Shown: piece by piece, positions 49,301 to 61,360 of the stretch
How positions within the stretch are numbered: the first letter of the stretch is position 1
How the letters are laid out: each line of letters begins with the position of its first letter
Source: Cyanophora paradoxa
Taxonomy: Eukaryota; Glaucocystophyceae; Cyanophorales; Cyanophoraceae
Length of the DNA: 64,000 bases
Direction of reading: 5' to 3'
Assembly (NCBI GenBank): GCA_004431415.1
Contig: QPMI01000396.1
Coordinates: 49,105 to 113,104, forward strand
Notes under the pieces: model-generated
Told to the model about the DNA's origin: nothing
The model's database searches: none
What the model saw: the letters and a program-made list of their open reading frames with translations, nothing else
Program-made: the position numbers and the translations under genes

Positions 49301-52292
49301 GCCGGGCGAGGCAGGTCGGCGAGCGGATCGAGGAGGGAGGGCAGCGGGCGCGCACTCGATCGGGGCGTCCAGGGGCACGGTCCACTCGAGGCCCCACGGG
49401 TTCGTCACGTTCTCCGCGATCGTCAGCACGTTCTGGGAGTGCGTCATTCCGGAGGCGGGGGTACGGGTGGACACGGGCGCGCGGGTCGCTGGAGTCCCTC
49501 CCCCTCGGGGGCACTAACGACCTGCTCCAGAAAGGCGCTGGGGGGTACGAGGTCGGCGCGGAAAAAGGGTTGCCGCATCTGAAGGATGGCGGGGGGCACC
49601 TGATGCGGGGGTAGGGGGAGCCGGCCCAGAGGATACGGGTACGGTTGCCCCGGAGCCAGGAGGAGGGGGGCTCCAGGGACGTCAGACGGAGCTCGCCTGC
49701 CACAGCGTTCGGCGAACGGAGCAATCAGAAGGAAGGGGGTAGAGGAGCGGGGCGGGGCGCGGGGCGCGCCCTTGACGATGGAGAAGGAGGGCGTGTAGCG
49801 CGCGTCGTAGGGCTGCACGGGGGGGGGGGGGGTGTTAGAGGCCCGGCGGAGTTCGATCGAGGCCGCGCCCGCGCACGTTGTCGGTGGGAGTGAGGCGGAC
49901 GTAGTACCCGTCCCGGGGGATTATGGTGGGGGGTACGAGGATCTCGACCTGGTTGGTGCCGCGGAGGTTCGGGGCCCCGAGAGCTATGGGGAGGGCCTCG
50001 GCCCCCCGGTCCTCTGGAGATGTACCCCTCTCCAGCAGGACGACGTCCACCCGGGGGTAGTTCCCCAGCGCTGCGGACCTTAGGGGGGTACGAGAGAAGA
50101 AGGCGGAGGAAGGGGGTACCGGTCCAGCGGACGAGGAGGCGGGTGCCGCGAACGATCGCTGCGCCCGGAAGGGGGAGGAGGCTGCCGGGGCGCGGTCGGC
50201 GCAGGGGGAGGAGAGGGAAGGGGTATGGGATCGCTCACAAGTCGAAGGGCTCGGTGACGAGGGATACGAGACTCTTGGAGACGTCGGAAACAAGCGGGTC
50301 CCGCACGCTCGAGATCCTGAGGCTGTAGTCCCCCGGCGGCAGCGTCGGCTGCCGTACCCAGTCAGGGGGGGGAAGGAGGAAGAGAAGGAAGGGGGTACCG
50401 GGACAGTCCAGGAGAAGGAGCCCGTGTTCGGGGCGCCGCTCGCGACAACGACGGGCGGGCGGGTGCGAAGCCGGCGGTTCGTCAGCTGAGGTCGGCGGTC
50501 AGGGGCAGCGGGCGGAGAGGGAGGGATACGCGTTTCTCGCCTGGATGGAGACGCGCTGTACGTCCCCGCGGGCGATCCACGTGATGGGGTACGTCTCGCG
50601 GGGCTTGACGTAGCGGGGTACCCCCTTCAGCTTCAGCGAGCCCAATTTGATCGCGATCGCAACGGCGCCCTCCACCAGCCCGTCCGCCGTGCACCTGGCG
50701 GGGAGGGTACGTGAAAACGGGCGGTGCGAGGGGATCGCGAAGGCGGCTGCACCAGATGGTGAGGCGGTAGACGCCGGGGCCGACGGCCTCGCCGCTGGCG
50801 GACTCGGGCGGGCTCCACACCAGCGAGGCTGCGGGCGGGGCCCCCCGGGCGGCTTGGAGGGGGCCCCGGCCGGCGCCGGCGCGCTCGAGCTGGAGGGGAG
50901 GGGGAGAGCGCACGGCCCCGCGCGGCCTCCGCCAGCGTGGCGGAGAAGGGCGGGTCGTCCCTGGAGACGAAGACGTCGTACCCGGGGAGCATGCGCCCCT
51001 GGGCGTCCTCCACGGCCGGGCACTCGGCGTCGGGCCCCAGGCGCCAGGCGACCGTCACGGCGTCCCCCAGCACGATGTCCGTCGAGTACAGCGGCGCCGT
51101 GATCGCCACGCCCCCTGCCGCCCCGAGTCACGCGGGGCGGAGGGGGGTACGCGGCGCGGTTCGCCCTCGCCCGCGCGCCCGCGATGGTGAAGACCTCCGA
51201 CTCGGCGTACACGTCGGGGTCCAGGGGGTACGAGACCGCGATCTGCGGAGGGGGGAAGTAAGGGAAGGGTACAGAGGTGTGATCTTGGGGCGGTGCGCGC
51301 CTTGTAGGAGCCCGGGCGGTCCTCGAAGGTCGAGACCTGCCAGAGGAAGGAGGGGGGATTGATCTCCGCCGGGTTCGCCAGATTCTTGACCAGCTGGCCT
51401 GGAGGAGGCGGATCCGGAGGCGGGGGATATTTGGGTAGTAAAAGAAGGGGGAAAGAGACGGTCCGGGGGGTACGGTCCGCGCGCACCGTCCGGGGTCAGG
51501 AGGTTGATGTCGAGGTAGCCCATGTCGCCCTCGCTGCGAGCGGGCACCGGCGGGCGCGCGACTCAGAGAGACGGACCGGCGCTTTAGCTGAAAGATGGAG
51601 ATCATTTCGAATCTGTTCGAGCGGGAGCGCGCACTACATCCATACAACGCGGCAGGGCTCGCCGCGGTGGCAGAGGGCGCCCTCCAGCGGCTCCGCGACG
51701 GTCACGAGGCCCGCGTTGATCGAGAAGGCGTCGGACCGCGCCGTCGCCCCGCCGGCCAGCCGCAGGCGAACGAAGTACTCCCCGGTCGCCAGCGTCGCCG
51801 GCACCGTCCTGCGCGGCGGCGGGCGCTCAGAGGAAGGCGGCAGCGGGGCGGGCGGCCAGCAGAGTTCGAAGCCATCAGGAGAAGAGAGGCCGCGGCGTAC
51901 CATGCGAAGAGCGGTCCAGGGGCTTCGGCGGCGAGCTGCAGGGCTGCGGCCCCTGTCGCGGCGTCGCAGAGCTCGAGCCTCGCCGGCACCGCGGTCCCGT
52001 CGCTCGCGCGTTCCCATACCTGCGCTCGTCGTGCACTCGCTTAGGATGACGCGTCCCGTGCCCGCGGGACCGCCGGCGCTGAGCGCGGGACGAGCGCAAG
52101 CGCTCCCACGCTTTGCCATAGGCATGCGCGTGTACGCACCACAAAGTAGGTCCAGGCTCGCGTCCACGTCGAGTTGCCCAACGGGCTTCGGACGCGGATT
52201 GTAGGCGGCCCCGGCCCCTGTGCTTCGGTGGCGGAGACGGGAATTGCAAATGCTAGCAGCACCAGGGCCGCCAGCAACGCCCCGCGCTCCAT
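46384..52292 (-). CDS. Large type I membrane protein with Kre9/KNH-like repeats
   Basis: Starts at ATG 52290-52292 with a signal peptide (MERGALLAALVLLAFAIPVS). The ectodomain is a series of beta-sandwich modules with the recurring pattern G.PC.V.W, V.I.LL, Y.VRL: examples are ATGEYFVRLRLAGGATARSD, CHRGEPCRVVWM, GYLDINLLTPDG and SLRISSVRDPLVSD. This resembles the Kre9/KNH (Ser-Thr-rich GPI-anchored) domain of cell-wall proteins. A transmembrane helix (PWLVVGLTVGGFTLVLAAC) lies near 47880-47960, followed by a long cytosolic tail with acidic runs (SEDEDEDEEDEDER) and two QRGTPRRVFPDP repeats, ending SASEGED at 46384. Most introns begin GTACCCC. Exon joins in the tail are uncertain, so the 3' part could be a separate gene. 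Confidence 0.5.
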
Positions 52293-52596
52293 CCGGAGCC
52301 CGCGGGCCTGTTGCGGGCCGAGGTCAAGGCCGGTCGGGGGGTACGCGAGCTCAGAAGTTCACGTCGTCGGAAGTCGGCGGCACCACACACAGCGAGGTAC
52401 GCAGCGGCACGGCACTCTTGAATTTAGCACGGCTGTGGCGGAAAGATACCCGCCGGCCGATCCCGAAGTCGCGTGCTCGCCCTCTCGTCGCGTCCTCGCT
52501 CACCGCCGTGCGTCCTCGTTCAGAATGGAGACTCGAAACTCTGCCTTCATCCCGGGGGCGGCCGTCCCGGCCCGGGCGGCTAGCCGTACCGAGGAC
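52293..52596. promoter_or_regulatory. Divergent upstream region of ALS and the membrane protein
   Basis: 304 bp between the two start codons. It may include a 5' untranslated exon of either gene; no motif was recognised. Confidence 0.35.
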
Positions 52597-55341
52597 ATGA
52601 TCACCTCCCGCACCTGCAGCCTCCCGGCGGCGGCACACAGCCAGAACATCACACAGAGCCCCGCCGACAAGCGGACGGCGTTTGGCAGCTCCCTGCGCAT
52701 GCAGCATGGCGCTGTGCGCTCCGGCCGCAGCTTCTTCTTCGCCGGCCAGCATGCTCTCCGCCAGCAGGCCCCTCGGCCCAAGGCGATCCGCACCGCCATC
52801 ACGGCCTCGATGGACGTCGAGGGCGAGCCCGAGTTCAACCTCAGCCCCGCCGGTGAGCGAAAAATCTGTCATCGGCGGCCGGCGGCTGTTCCCTGCCTGA
52901 ACGCCGCCGGTTGCGTCATGGCGGTCTTCGGTGCCTGCTCACGCTCTGCAACGCAGGCGTTGGTGCGGCTAAGAGTCCCGGCCCGTCGTCGTACTCGAAG
53001 AAGAAGCCTTTCGTCTCGCGCTACAAGCCGGGCGAGCTGCGCAAGGGCTCCGACATCGTCGTCGAGGCGCTTGAGCGCGAGGGCGTCGATCTCGTCTTCG
53101 CTTACCCTGGCGGTGCCACCATGGAGATCCACCAGGCCCTGACCCGCGCCCCGAGCATCCGGTCCGCCCAGCCGCCGCCACCCCCCGCGCCGTCGCCACT
53201 GACGCCGCCACCGCTGCCGCCGCTGCCGCGCAGCAACATCCTCTGCCGTCACGAGCAGGGCGAGGTGTTCGCGGCCGAGGGCTACGCGAAGTGCTCGGGC
53301 AAGGTCGGCGTCTGCATTGCGACCTCGGGCCCCGGCGCGACGAACCTCGTCACTGGCATCGCCGACGCGCTCATGGACTCCGTGCCGATGGTCGCCATCA
53401 CCGGCCAGGTGCCCGCGCCCCCGCATGCCCTCTCGGCTTCTTCCCGTCGGGCCGACGCGCGGCGGCGGCGGCGGGGGTGCAGGTGCCGCGGCACTTGATC
53501 GGCAAGGACGCGTTCCAGGAGACGCCGATCATCGAGATCACGCGCTCGATCACCAAGCACAACCACCTCGTCACCACCGTCGAGGAGATCCCCCGCGGTG
53601 CGCACGCCGCCAGGAGCAGCGCAGCCGCCGCCGCCGCCGCCCGCCTGAGACGCGGTGCAGTGATCAAGGAGGCGTTCCACATCGCGCGGACGGGCCGCCC
53701 TGGCCCTGTGCTCGTCGACATCCCCAAGGACATCCAGCAGACGATGCACTGCCCCGTCTGGCCCGACGAGATCGACATCCCCGGGTGCCCTCGGCTCCCT
53801 TTCCCTCTTCCATTTCTTCTCTCTCTCTTTCTCTCTCTTCTGACGGCGACGGCTGGGAAGGTACGCGGAGCCGCCTCAGGCGACGATCGCGGACATGGAG
53901 GAGGTGGCGCAGGCGATCTGCGCGGCGAAGAAGCCCGTGCTCTACGTCGGCGGCGGCGCCCTCCACGCGGCGGAGGAGGTGAAGGCGCTCGTCAAGCGCA
54001 CCGGCATCCCCGTCGCCCAGGCCCGCCCGCCCCCTCTCCGCCCCGCCTCGGCCCACTCGGCTTCCTCGCCGGCTGACGCCACGCCGCGCGGCACGCAGAC
54101 CCTCATGGGCCTCGGCTCCTTCCCCATGACCGACCCGCTCGCCCTCGAGATGCTCGGTCCGCCCCTCGCCCCGCCCCGCCTCGCCTCGCGACGCGCGGCG
54201 CGCGGCGCGGCTCACCCTCGCGGGCGCGCAGGCATGCACGGCACCGTCTACGCGAACTACGCCGTCCACAACTGCGACCTGCTGCTCGCCTTTGGCGTGC
54301 GCTTCGACGACCGTGTGACGGGCAAGCTCGAGAAGTTCGCGCAGGGCGCCAAGGTAACCCACCGTGCTCGGCGGCACCTCCCCCCGGGCCTGACGAGAGC
54401 GCTCCGCCTTTCAGATCGTGCACATCGACATCGACGCGGCGGAGATCGACAAGAACAAGGTGGCGGCGATCGCGGTGCAGTCGGACATCAAGCCGGCGCT
54501 GCAGCTGCTGAACAAGCTCCTGGACGAGCGGACGTCGCGGGCCGAGCCCAAGGCGGACATCAAGGAGTGGGTGGACGCGGTGGAGACCGTGCGCAGGGCG
54601 AACCCGCTGATGTACTCGAACATGATCGACCTGCCGGCGAACGGCAGCATCCTGCCGCAGCACGCCATCCAGCTCCTGTGGGAGATGACCAAGGGCAAGG
54701 CCGTCGTCAGCACGGGGGTCGGGCAGCACCAGATGTGGGCCGCCCAGTACTACAAGTTCGACGAGCCGCGCAACTGGGTCACGTCGGGCGGCCTCGGCTC
54801 GATGGGCTTCGGCCTCCCCTCGGCCCTCGGCTGCGCCGCCGCGCGCCCCGAGGACGTGATCGTGAACATCGACGGCGACGGCTCCTTCTGCATGAACGTC
54901 CAGGAGCTCGCCACCTGCTACGTCGAGAAGCTCGGCGTCAAGGCGATCCCTCCTCTTCTTCCTTCTTGTCTTTTCCTGCCTCTCCCTGACGAGAGCCGCC
55001 GCCCGCAGACGGTGATCCTGAACAACCAGCACCTGGGGATGGTGGTGCAGTGGGAGGACCGCTTCTACGAGAGCAACCGCGGCGACACGTTCATCGGCGA
55101 CCCGACGGGCGAGGGCATCTACCCCGACTTCGTCGAGGTCGCCCGCGGCTTCCGCGTGCCCGCCGAGCGCGTCACCAAGTGGGCCGACCTGCGCGGCGCC
55201 TACGAGCGGATGCTGGCGACGCCCGGCCCCTACCTCCTCGACGTCATCGTGCCCCACCAGGAGCACGTGCTGCCCATGATCCCCGGCGGCCAGTCCTTCG
55301 ACGAGGTCATCACCACGCCCTGGAAGCCCGAGGAGCCCTGA
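52597..55341 (+). CDS. ALS: Acetolactate synthase, catalytic subunit, 691 aa, 10 exons
   Basis: Exons 52597-52852, 52957-53161, 53234-53408, 53483-53597, 53661-53784, 53861-54020, 54099-54156, 54232-54353, 54415-54942 and 55009-55341 give 692 codons with every phase matching. The enzyme joins pyruvate units (or pyruvate and 2-oxobutyrate) in the first shared step of branched-chain amino-acid synthesis, in the plastid. Visible signatures: [16 protein letters not shown] with [15 protein letters not shown] (catalytic Glu is the E of HEQG), [54 protein letters not shown], and the ThDP-binding GDGSFCMN...[12 protein letters not shown]. About 85 N-terminal residues are a targeting region. Introns 54021-54098 and 54943-55008 start GC. 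The Trp and Ser positions tied to herbicide binding were not examined. Confidence 0.95.
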
Positions 55342-55699
55342 GGCGCCCTCCGCCCGCTTCTTTCGCCCTCCCCTAGCCCCCGTAGTTCCCGTCCCTGTGT
55401 GTGAAGTGCTTATCGTATTCGCTTCGACGCCCGCTTCCTGCGCGCGGGGGCTCTGGCTGTGGGCAAGGGAGGAAATAGAAGAAAAGACGGATGTGAGCAC
55501 GGCGAGCAGCTATAGCTAGGCTGTACAAGCTTATAATTAAAAGAGGCATATGCATGCAGTCCGCCGGCGCTGGCGGTTGAACGGGCAGCCTTTGCCGGGT
55601 ACGTATACGGGCCTACAGCTACCTCGCGGCCTGCGACCGTCCGACAGTCGGACCAGCGCTAGCCGCTGAGATCGGCGCTTGAGAGCCGCAGAGCTGCGC
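55342..55699. other. Intergenic between ALS and RRM-TrmO
   Basis: No gene seen. Short palindromes (AAGCTT, CATATG, GTACGTATAC) occur before the next start codon. Confidence 0.45.
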
Positions 55700-58600
55700 A
55701 TGCCTGGGCCGGACCCGGCGGCTGAGGACGCCGCGATCCTCGTGTTCGATGAGGCCGAGCTGAGCCCAGAGGACGCGCGCGAGCGGCTGGCGCGCAACGG
55801 AGACCGTGTCTGGGTCTTTAATCTCGCGAACCAGATCGTGAGCGCGCTGTCGTCGACTCGCGCCGGCTGCAGCGCTGAAGCGCGTTCGCAGGCGAGGGGC
55901 GACCTCGATGTGGCGTGCGCGGCGGCGCTGGCCGCCGGCGCTTCAGCACTGCCTCACATCGAGCTCCCAGAGCACGTAGCCCTGCCCGCCGCGGCGGTGC
56001 AGAAGGCCGGATCGCGCGACATGGCAGGCGAGCAGCCGAGGGCCGGGCTCTGATCATGATCGGGCGAGCGGGGCTGACGCGGGGCGGCGTAGCGCTGGCG
56101 CAGGCGGGCGCGCAGCTCCCGCAGGAAGCGCTGCCCGTTCTGCGCGCCCTCCTCTTCGCCCTGGAGGACGCGGCGCTCGCGGAGCGCATCGGTCGCCTTC
56201 ACATACTCGTGCGCTCGCCCGCGCCGCAGCAGCAGCCGCCGCCGCTGCTCAGAGGCTATTTTGAGCTTGGCCTCGATCTCCCAGGTCAGCGACCTCGACC
56301 TGATCTTCGGTGCGCCGCCGAGCTCCAGGCTCGGCAGAGCCCCGGGGCGCAGCGCGGGCCCGCTGAGCGCGCCGCGGCGCAGAGAACCGGCCCGAGTTCG
56401 ACAACAAGGCGCCCCACACGGTGGGCCAGGCCGCGCAGCCGCGTAGCCCGGCGCAGGCCCGGGGCCTAGCTGACGCGCGGGACTCGTGGGGGCAGCTGGG
56501 CCCGCCCTTCTCGCTCTTCACGGCGCCGCGGGCGCTGCAGCCGCGCACGGGCAAGCTCCTCTTCGTCCTCAACTACGCCGCCCTCCGCTTCCCCAAGGCG
56601 AGGGGCCCGGGCGCCCCGGGGCCCTCCCGGAGCCTCCCCCGAGCTCAGCTGAGTGCGGCGGCCGCTCGCCCGCGCCGCAGGTCGTCGCCCGCTTCGCGCC
56701 GTACCGCTGGAAGCCCTCCCCGGCCGCCGCCGCCGGGGATGGGGCCTCCCGTGCAAGCGGGCCCTCGGGCTCCGGGGGGCCTTCGCCGCCCCCCGCGCCG
56801 CCGGCTGCGGCCGAGGCGGTGCGGCCGCTGCTGCCGGGCGAGGGCGAGGTCTACCTCGGGGGACTCCCGGGGGGTACGACCGAGGCCGACGTGCGCGCCG
56901 CCACGGCCCCCTTCGGCCCCCTCCGCTCCGTGTCCCTGTACCCCGAACGCGTGCGCTCGCTTCTTCCCCGGCCCGGCCGAACTTCCCCGCGCGGGTTCGA
57001 TCGCGAAGTCGCAGGGCTTCGCGTTTGTTGGGTACGAGGCGCTCGAGGGGCAGCACCGCGCGCTGCAGCGCGGCGAGGCGCGTATTCCCCTAATACCCTC
57101 CGAGCCGCATATGACTCGGGGAGGCCGGGTACAGGTGACGATACTTGGCCAGCGGGTGGCGGTGGTGCAGCGAAGGAACCGGCCCGGGGGCGCCGGCGGG
57201 CCGCCGCCGCCCCGCGGCGCGCCATCTCCCCCGCCGCTCCCCACCGCGGCCCCACACCCTGTACCCCCCGCCCTGCCCGAGGGGTCGGTTGCGCTTCGTC
57301 CCATCGGCGCGCGCGGGTCTCTCGCTTCGCCTCCCGCAGGCAGATGGGGCCCTGACCGGCGGTGGCCGCCGCAGGCACGTTCGAGAGCTGCTTCGATGGG
57401 AAGCGCGGGACGCCGCGGCAGGGGCTCCTCTGCCCGGGCAGCCGCGGCCGCCTCACCCTCCGGTGCGGCGAGCCCCACCACCTCAAATGTCAGCAGCGCG
57501 GGCCGTCTTGGCGGGCTCCTCCTCCTCCTCTCCGGGGGGGCCCGGCCCACGGCCCTCCCGCCATCCGGCGGCCTCTCCACTAGAAGCCTCCGAAAGGGCC
57601 GTCGACGTCTCTCCCCCCTGAAAGGGGCGCAGCGGGGACCTGAACCCGCGGGACGCGCTCGAGGGCCTGGACCGCTTCTCCCACGTCTGGCTCATCTTCC
57701 TCTTCCACCAGGTACCCCCCCGTCCCCCCCCCCCCGTCTTCTTAACGTTTCGTGATGTCTCCGATGTGTCCTATCTTCCTTTTAAATAAACCCGTCTAAG
57801 CCCGTCTCGTCCTTCAACAATCGGTCTCCAGCCCGCCTCGTCCCTTCCTTCTGCGCTAGCTATCTCAGCGTAGACTCTGCAAGCGTGAAGCCCCGCGAGC
57901 TCCCTCGCCGCTGCCAGGCTGAGGCGGGGCGGGGCGGGGCGGGGCAGAACAACAACCTGGTCTACTCGGCGAAGGTCGAGCCGCCCCGCCTCGGCGGCGC
58001 CAGGGTCCGACGCCTGCTCCCGCCCCGCCCCGCCAACCCCCTCCTCCTCCTCTCCTCTGAGGCGGGGGCGCCAGGTGGGGGTCTTCGCGACGCGGAGCCC
58101 GCACCGGCCGAACAGCGTCGGCCTCTCCGTCGCCCGCCTCGACCGCCTCGAGGGTCCGCCCCGCCCCTCTGAAGCTCACATTAGCCGAGCGGAGTCGCGG
58201 CGGGCCCATGAGACGTCTCGTTCGGCGTCTCCAGAGCGCCCTTGACGTGCGCATGGGGGCGCCCCTATAGCTAGCCTGATGCCCCCGCCGCGCCCCCGCG
58301 CAGGGCCCACGCTGCTGCTCTCCGGGGTGGACCTCGTGGACGGCACCCCCGTCCTCGACGTCAAGCGCGCCGCGCCCCCCGCCCCGCCCCGGCCCCCCTT
58401 CCCCCCCGCGCCCCCGCTGACGCCGCCCTGCGGGCTCCCCGTCCAGGCCCTACGTGGTCCGCGTCACCCCGGCTCCGCCCCGACCCGCCCCGCGCGAACC
58501 TAGAACTAGAACGTCGGTCCAGAGCGCCCTTTGAGGGGGCTATAGCTAGAACTCCCCTCCCCTCCCCCAGCCTCACCGCGCCGCCTAGTCTCCGCGCGCC

Positions 58601-59373
58601 TCCCTCCCGTCTCCGCCTCACCGTCCCGCCAGGCGGCGTACGACAGCCTGCCGGAGGCGGCCTGCGCCGACTGGATCTGCGGGGGACCCGCGGAGGGTCC
58701 GCCCCCGCCAGCGCAGCCGCCTCTAGATCAAAGGGAAAGCCAAGGGGATGTCGTGTTGGAGCCGAGTTCGGCGGCCTCTCGCGGGGCCCTCTGGAGCTGA
58801 CCGCGCCGGGGGCGGCAGGGACGCGGCGGGCGCTGCGGGTGGCCGGCTTCGCGCCCGAGGCGGAGGCGCAGCTGCGGGCGCTGGCCGGCGAGGAGGGCGA
58901 CAGGCGCCTCCGCTTCTACGCCGGCTGGCGCGACCTCCGCCCCGTCATCGAGCAGGCCCGCCCCGCCCGCTGCCTCCGCCCCGCCTCCGCTCTAGCACGC
59001 GCTTAATTGCTGGTCTCGGAGAAGATCGACGTTAACGCCAAAGAGACGTTTTTACTTGTAGGAACGCCGTTCAATTCCTCGTGCTCCAGCAAATTCTTTT
59101 AATTCGGCCCTAGGCCTCATGTTCAGCGAATTTAGTCCTAAATGGATTCTTCCGATGATGATGAGCTCATTAACTTCAATTTAGAAGAAGACCGGTGCCA
59201 ATTATAATTACAAGCTTAAGGCTTACGCACACGCTGCTAACTGCAAGGGACGGGGCGCCTTGACTTTGACGCTGGGGCGCAGTGCGTGGCGCTGGACCCG
59301 CGCTCGTACCACGTGAAGGACCTCCACGAGGGGCGCGCCCCGGGGCCCTCCGACGGTGCGCGGGGGCCGGCCC

Positions 59374-59407
<34 letters not shown>

Positions 59408-59831
59408 CTCGCCCTGCTCTGCATCCCCGCCGCCCTTCTAGTAGTTTTTTATTTACATTTCCGCCGGTCTTATATATTTTAGTTTTTTATTAAGATCTCC
59501 GCCGCCCTTATAATAGTTTTTCATTTAGATCTGTATACGTATATATACGTATATTTTAGGCTTGGGGCGACCTCGCCGCTCCGAACCGCCGCCCGCCCGC
59601 TAATTATATAATATTAGAAGCTGGAGTTTCATTCGAGGGATCTTGTTCGAGCATTAAATATTGGGGGCGCGGGCAGGGACCTCGTCGTTCGCGATCGACG
59701 GGCTGCTGGTGACGTTCCGCGTGGCCGGCGAGGAGGCGACCGTCGTCCGCGTCGAGCGCAGCAGCGCCGCCCCGGGAGGCCAGCAGCCTCCCGGTCAGCA
59801 GATTCTCCCGGGTCCCCCTTCCCAAAAATAG
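55700..59831 (+). CDS. RNA-recognition motif fused to TrmO-type tRNA methyltransferase
   Basis: Exons 55700-55837, 56285-56309, 56383-56429, 56496-56597 and 56681-56950 join in phase and encode an unrecognised N-terminal region (DRVWVFNLANQI, then ENRPEFDNKAPHTVGQ), followed by an RRM: RNP2 VYLGGLP and, after an intron, RNP1 SQGFAFVGY, then VTILGQRVAVVQRR. The same frame runs through a Pro-rich linker into a complete TrmO/TsaA domain: SVALRPIGTFESCFDGKRGT, RFSHVWLIFLFHQ, YSAKVEPPRLGG, FATRSPHRPNSVGLSVARL and SGVDLVDGTPVLDVKPYV, then SFAIDGLLVTFRVAG and TAG at 59829-59831. TrmO uses S-adenosylmethionine to methylate t6A37 of tRNA-Thr. At least five introns start GC. The RRM could position the tRNA. 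Confidence 0.82.
59376..59404 (+). repeat. C29 tract in a TrmO intron
   Basis: 29 uninterrupted C near the 5' end of the last intron, which then turns AT-rich with a partly duplicated ccgccgccctt unit up to about 59570. Confidence 0.9.
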
Positions 59832-61360
59832 CTACCGGTGCTATAGCTAGACTATGGTCCAACAATCCCGACTGCATGCGCACCGGGACCGGTTTGTGAT
59901 TGTGAAACTCTAAGGACCGTAGTATGTACCGTATACGTAGCACCGGTGGTACGCGGGGCGTAGTACCGGCCCGATCGCGAGTAGTACGCGCCGCGGGGGG
60001 CGCGCCGCCGCCGCCGCGCGCCGCGCGCGATCGCGACCTCGGACGTTCAACGTAACGTTAACGGTCACGGGCCCCGGGCCGGCGGGGGACCCCGGTCACG
60101 GCGGCCCGCGCCGGCGGGCCGCGCCGCGCGCTCGCGTGCGGCTCATGATCAGCGGCTGCACTAGCACTGCCGGCGTCTGCCGCAGACCGTCGGACAGGCC
60201 TATACTGTAGGCTATATATATATACTACTGATACAATACTGGTATATGATCATATGCATGATAGCTAGGCCCGCAAATTCATTTCGAGCCGCAAATTGGG
60301 TCCGCAATACTTACGACTCAAGTTCCGAGTCAAGCTCCGGGATCCGAGTAACTTCCGTCTCGGCGACCTCCACATCAATATCGATATCCGATAATCCGAT
60401 CATCATGATCACGTGACTCACGTCCGACGTCATCTCTTTAGTCTAAACAACCGGACCGGTACTACGGTACCTTTTCGAGTCCAAGCCAACTTCCGGAAGT
60501 TCAAGGGAAGCAACCGCTGAATTGATCTGAATTGAACGTTCACTGCTCATGATCACGGTCACGGTAGTTTTAATCCACGTCACATTCATTTGGGTTTCTG
60601 TTTTTGAAAAGTTTCACTGGCCAGCTCATCATGAATCATGAATCGATTCATGATCCATAATCAGTCGCGGGACTCGCGGATCGGAGCTTGCTGCTTGCGA
60701 ATCAAGTTGCGATCGCGAGGTGCGATTCCGTGCGAATTCGAAACCATGCATATGGCCAAGGGCAACATGCAAGTGCAATATTACTTGCTTCGAATTATCA
60801 ATTAGCTATATATAGCAACATGCAATTCTTAGGAACTAGCTATCAATTTCTAGCTTCTTCGCTAGCGATCGCCTTCCCAGTCACTGAGTGTTCCCACTGT
60901 TCCGGCGGGCCCGGGGTGTTCCCACCAGTGATGTTATCATGATAATGATGTCCTATCATGATAATGATATGATGCATGATATCATCATGATACGGACCCC
61001 CTGTCATCATGGCTATCATGATGATGATAGAACCCCCCCTAGACCCCCCCAAACCGCGAGTTTCTCATGCTCCAAACACCTTAGCAGAGTTAAATAAGTA
61101 ATCGAGAGAGTGAGTAACATGATCTTTAGCAGAAAGCGCACCGAAATAGTGATGTTCTTGCCATCACAGCGCCTCCACCGGTACCCCCCTCCGGCCCATC
61201 GCCATCACAGCGTTAGCGCCAGATGTAGAGGATGTGTCTGAGTAGGATTATAGTGCAGCTCTAGATCTATGCTTCTTCTGTCGATTTTCGTGTCAAAACG
61301 ACCATCTTTGCTGCAACTTTCACTGTTTCACAGCGCCGGGAACTTTGTATAGTGATAATT
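59832..61360. other. Intergenic, palindrome-dense, no gene seen
   Basis: Clusters of CATGAT/ATCATG and CGATCG-type palindromes, densest at 60930-61035 where tcatgataatgatatgatgc and its near-complements alternate. No coding evidence. Confidence 0.55.

Noticed and set aside
55954-56270. Minus-strand coiled-coil-like frame (AKLKIASEQRRRLLLRR)
   Set aside because: It lies wholly inside plus-strand intron 55838-56284 of the RRM-TrmO gene, whose flanking exons join in phase. It has no clean start or splice context of its own; GC-rich antisense frames look helical by composition.
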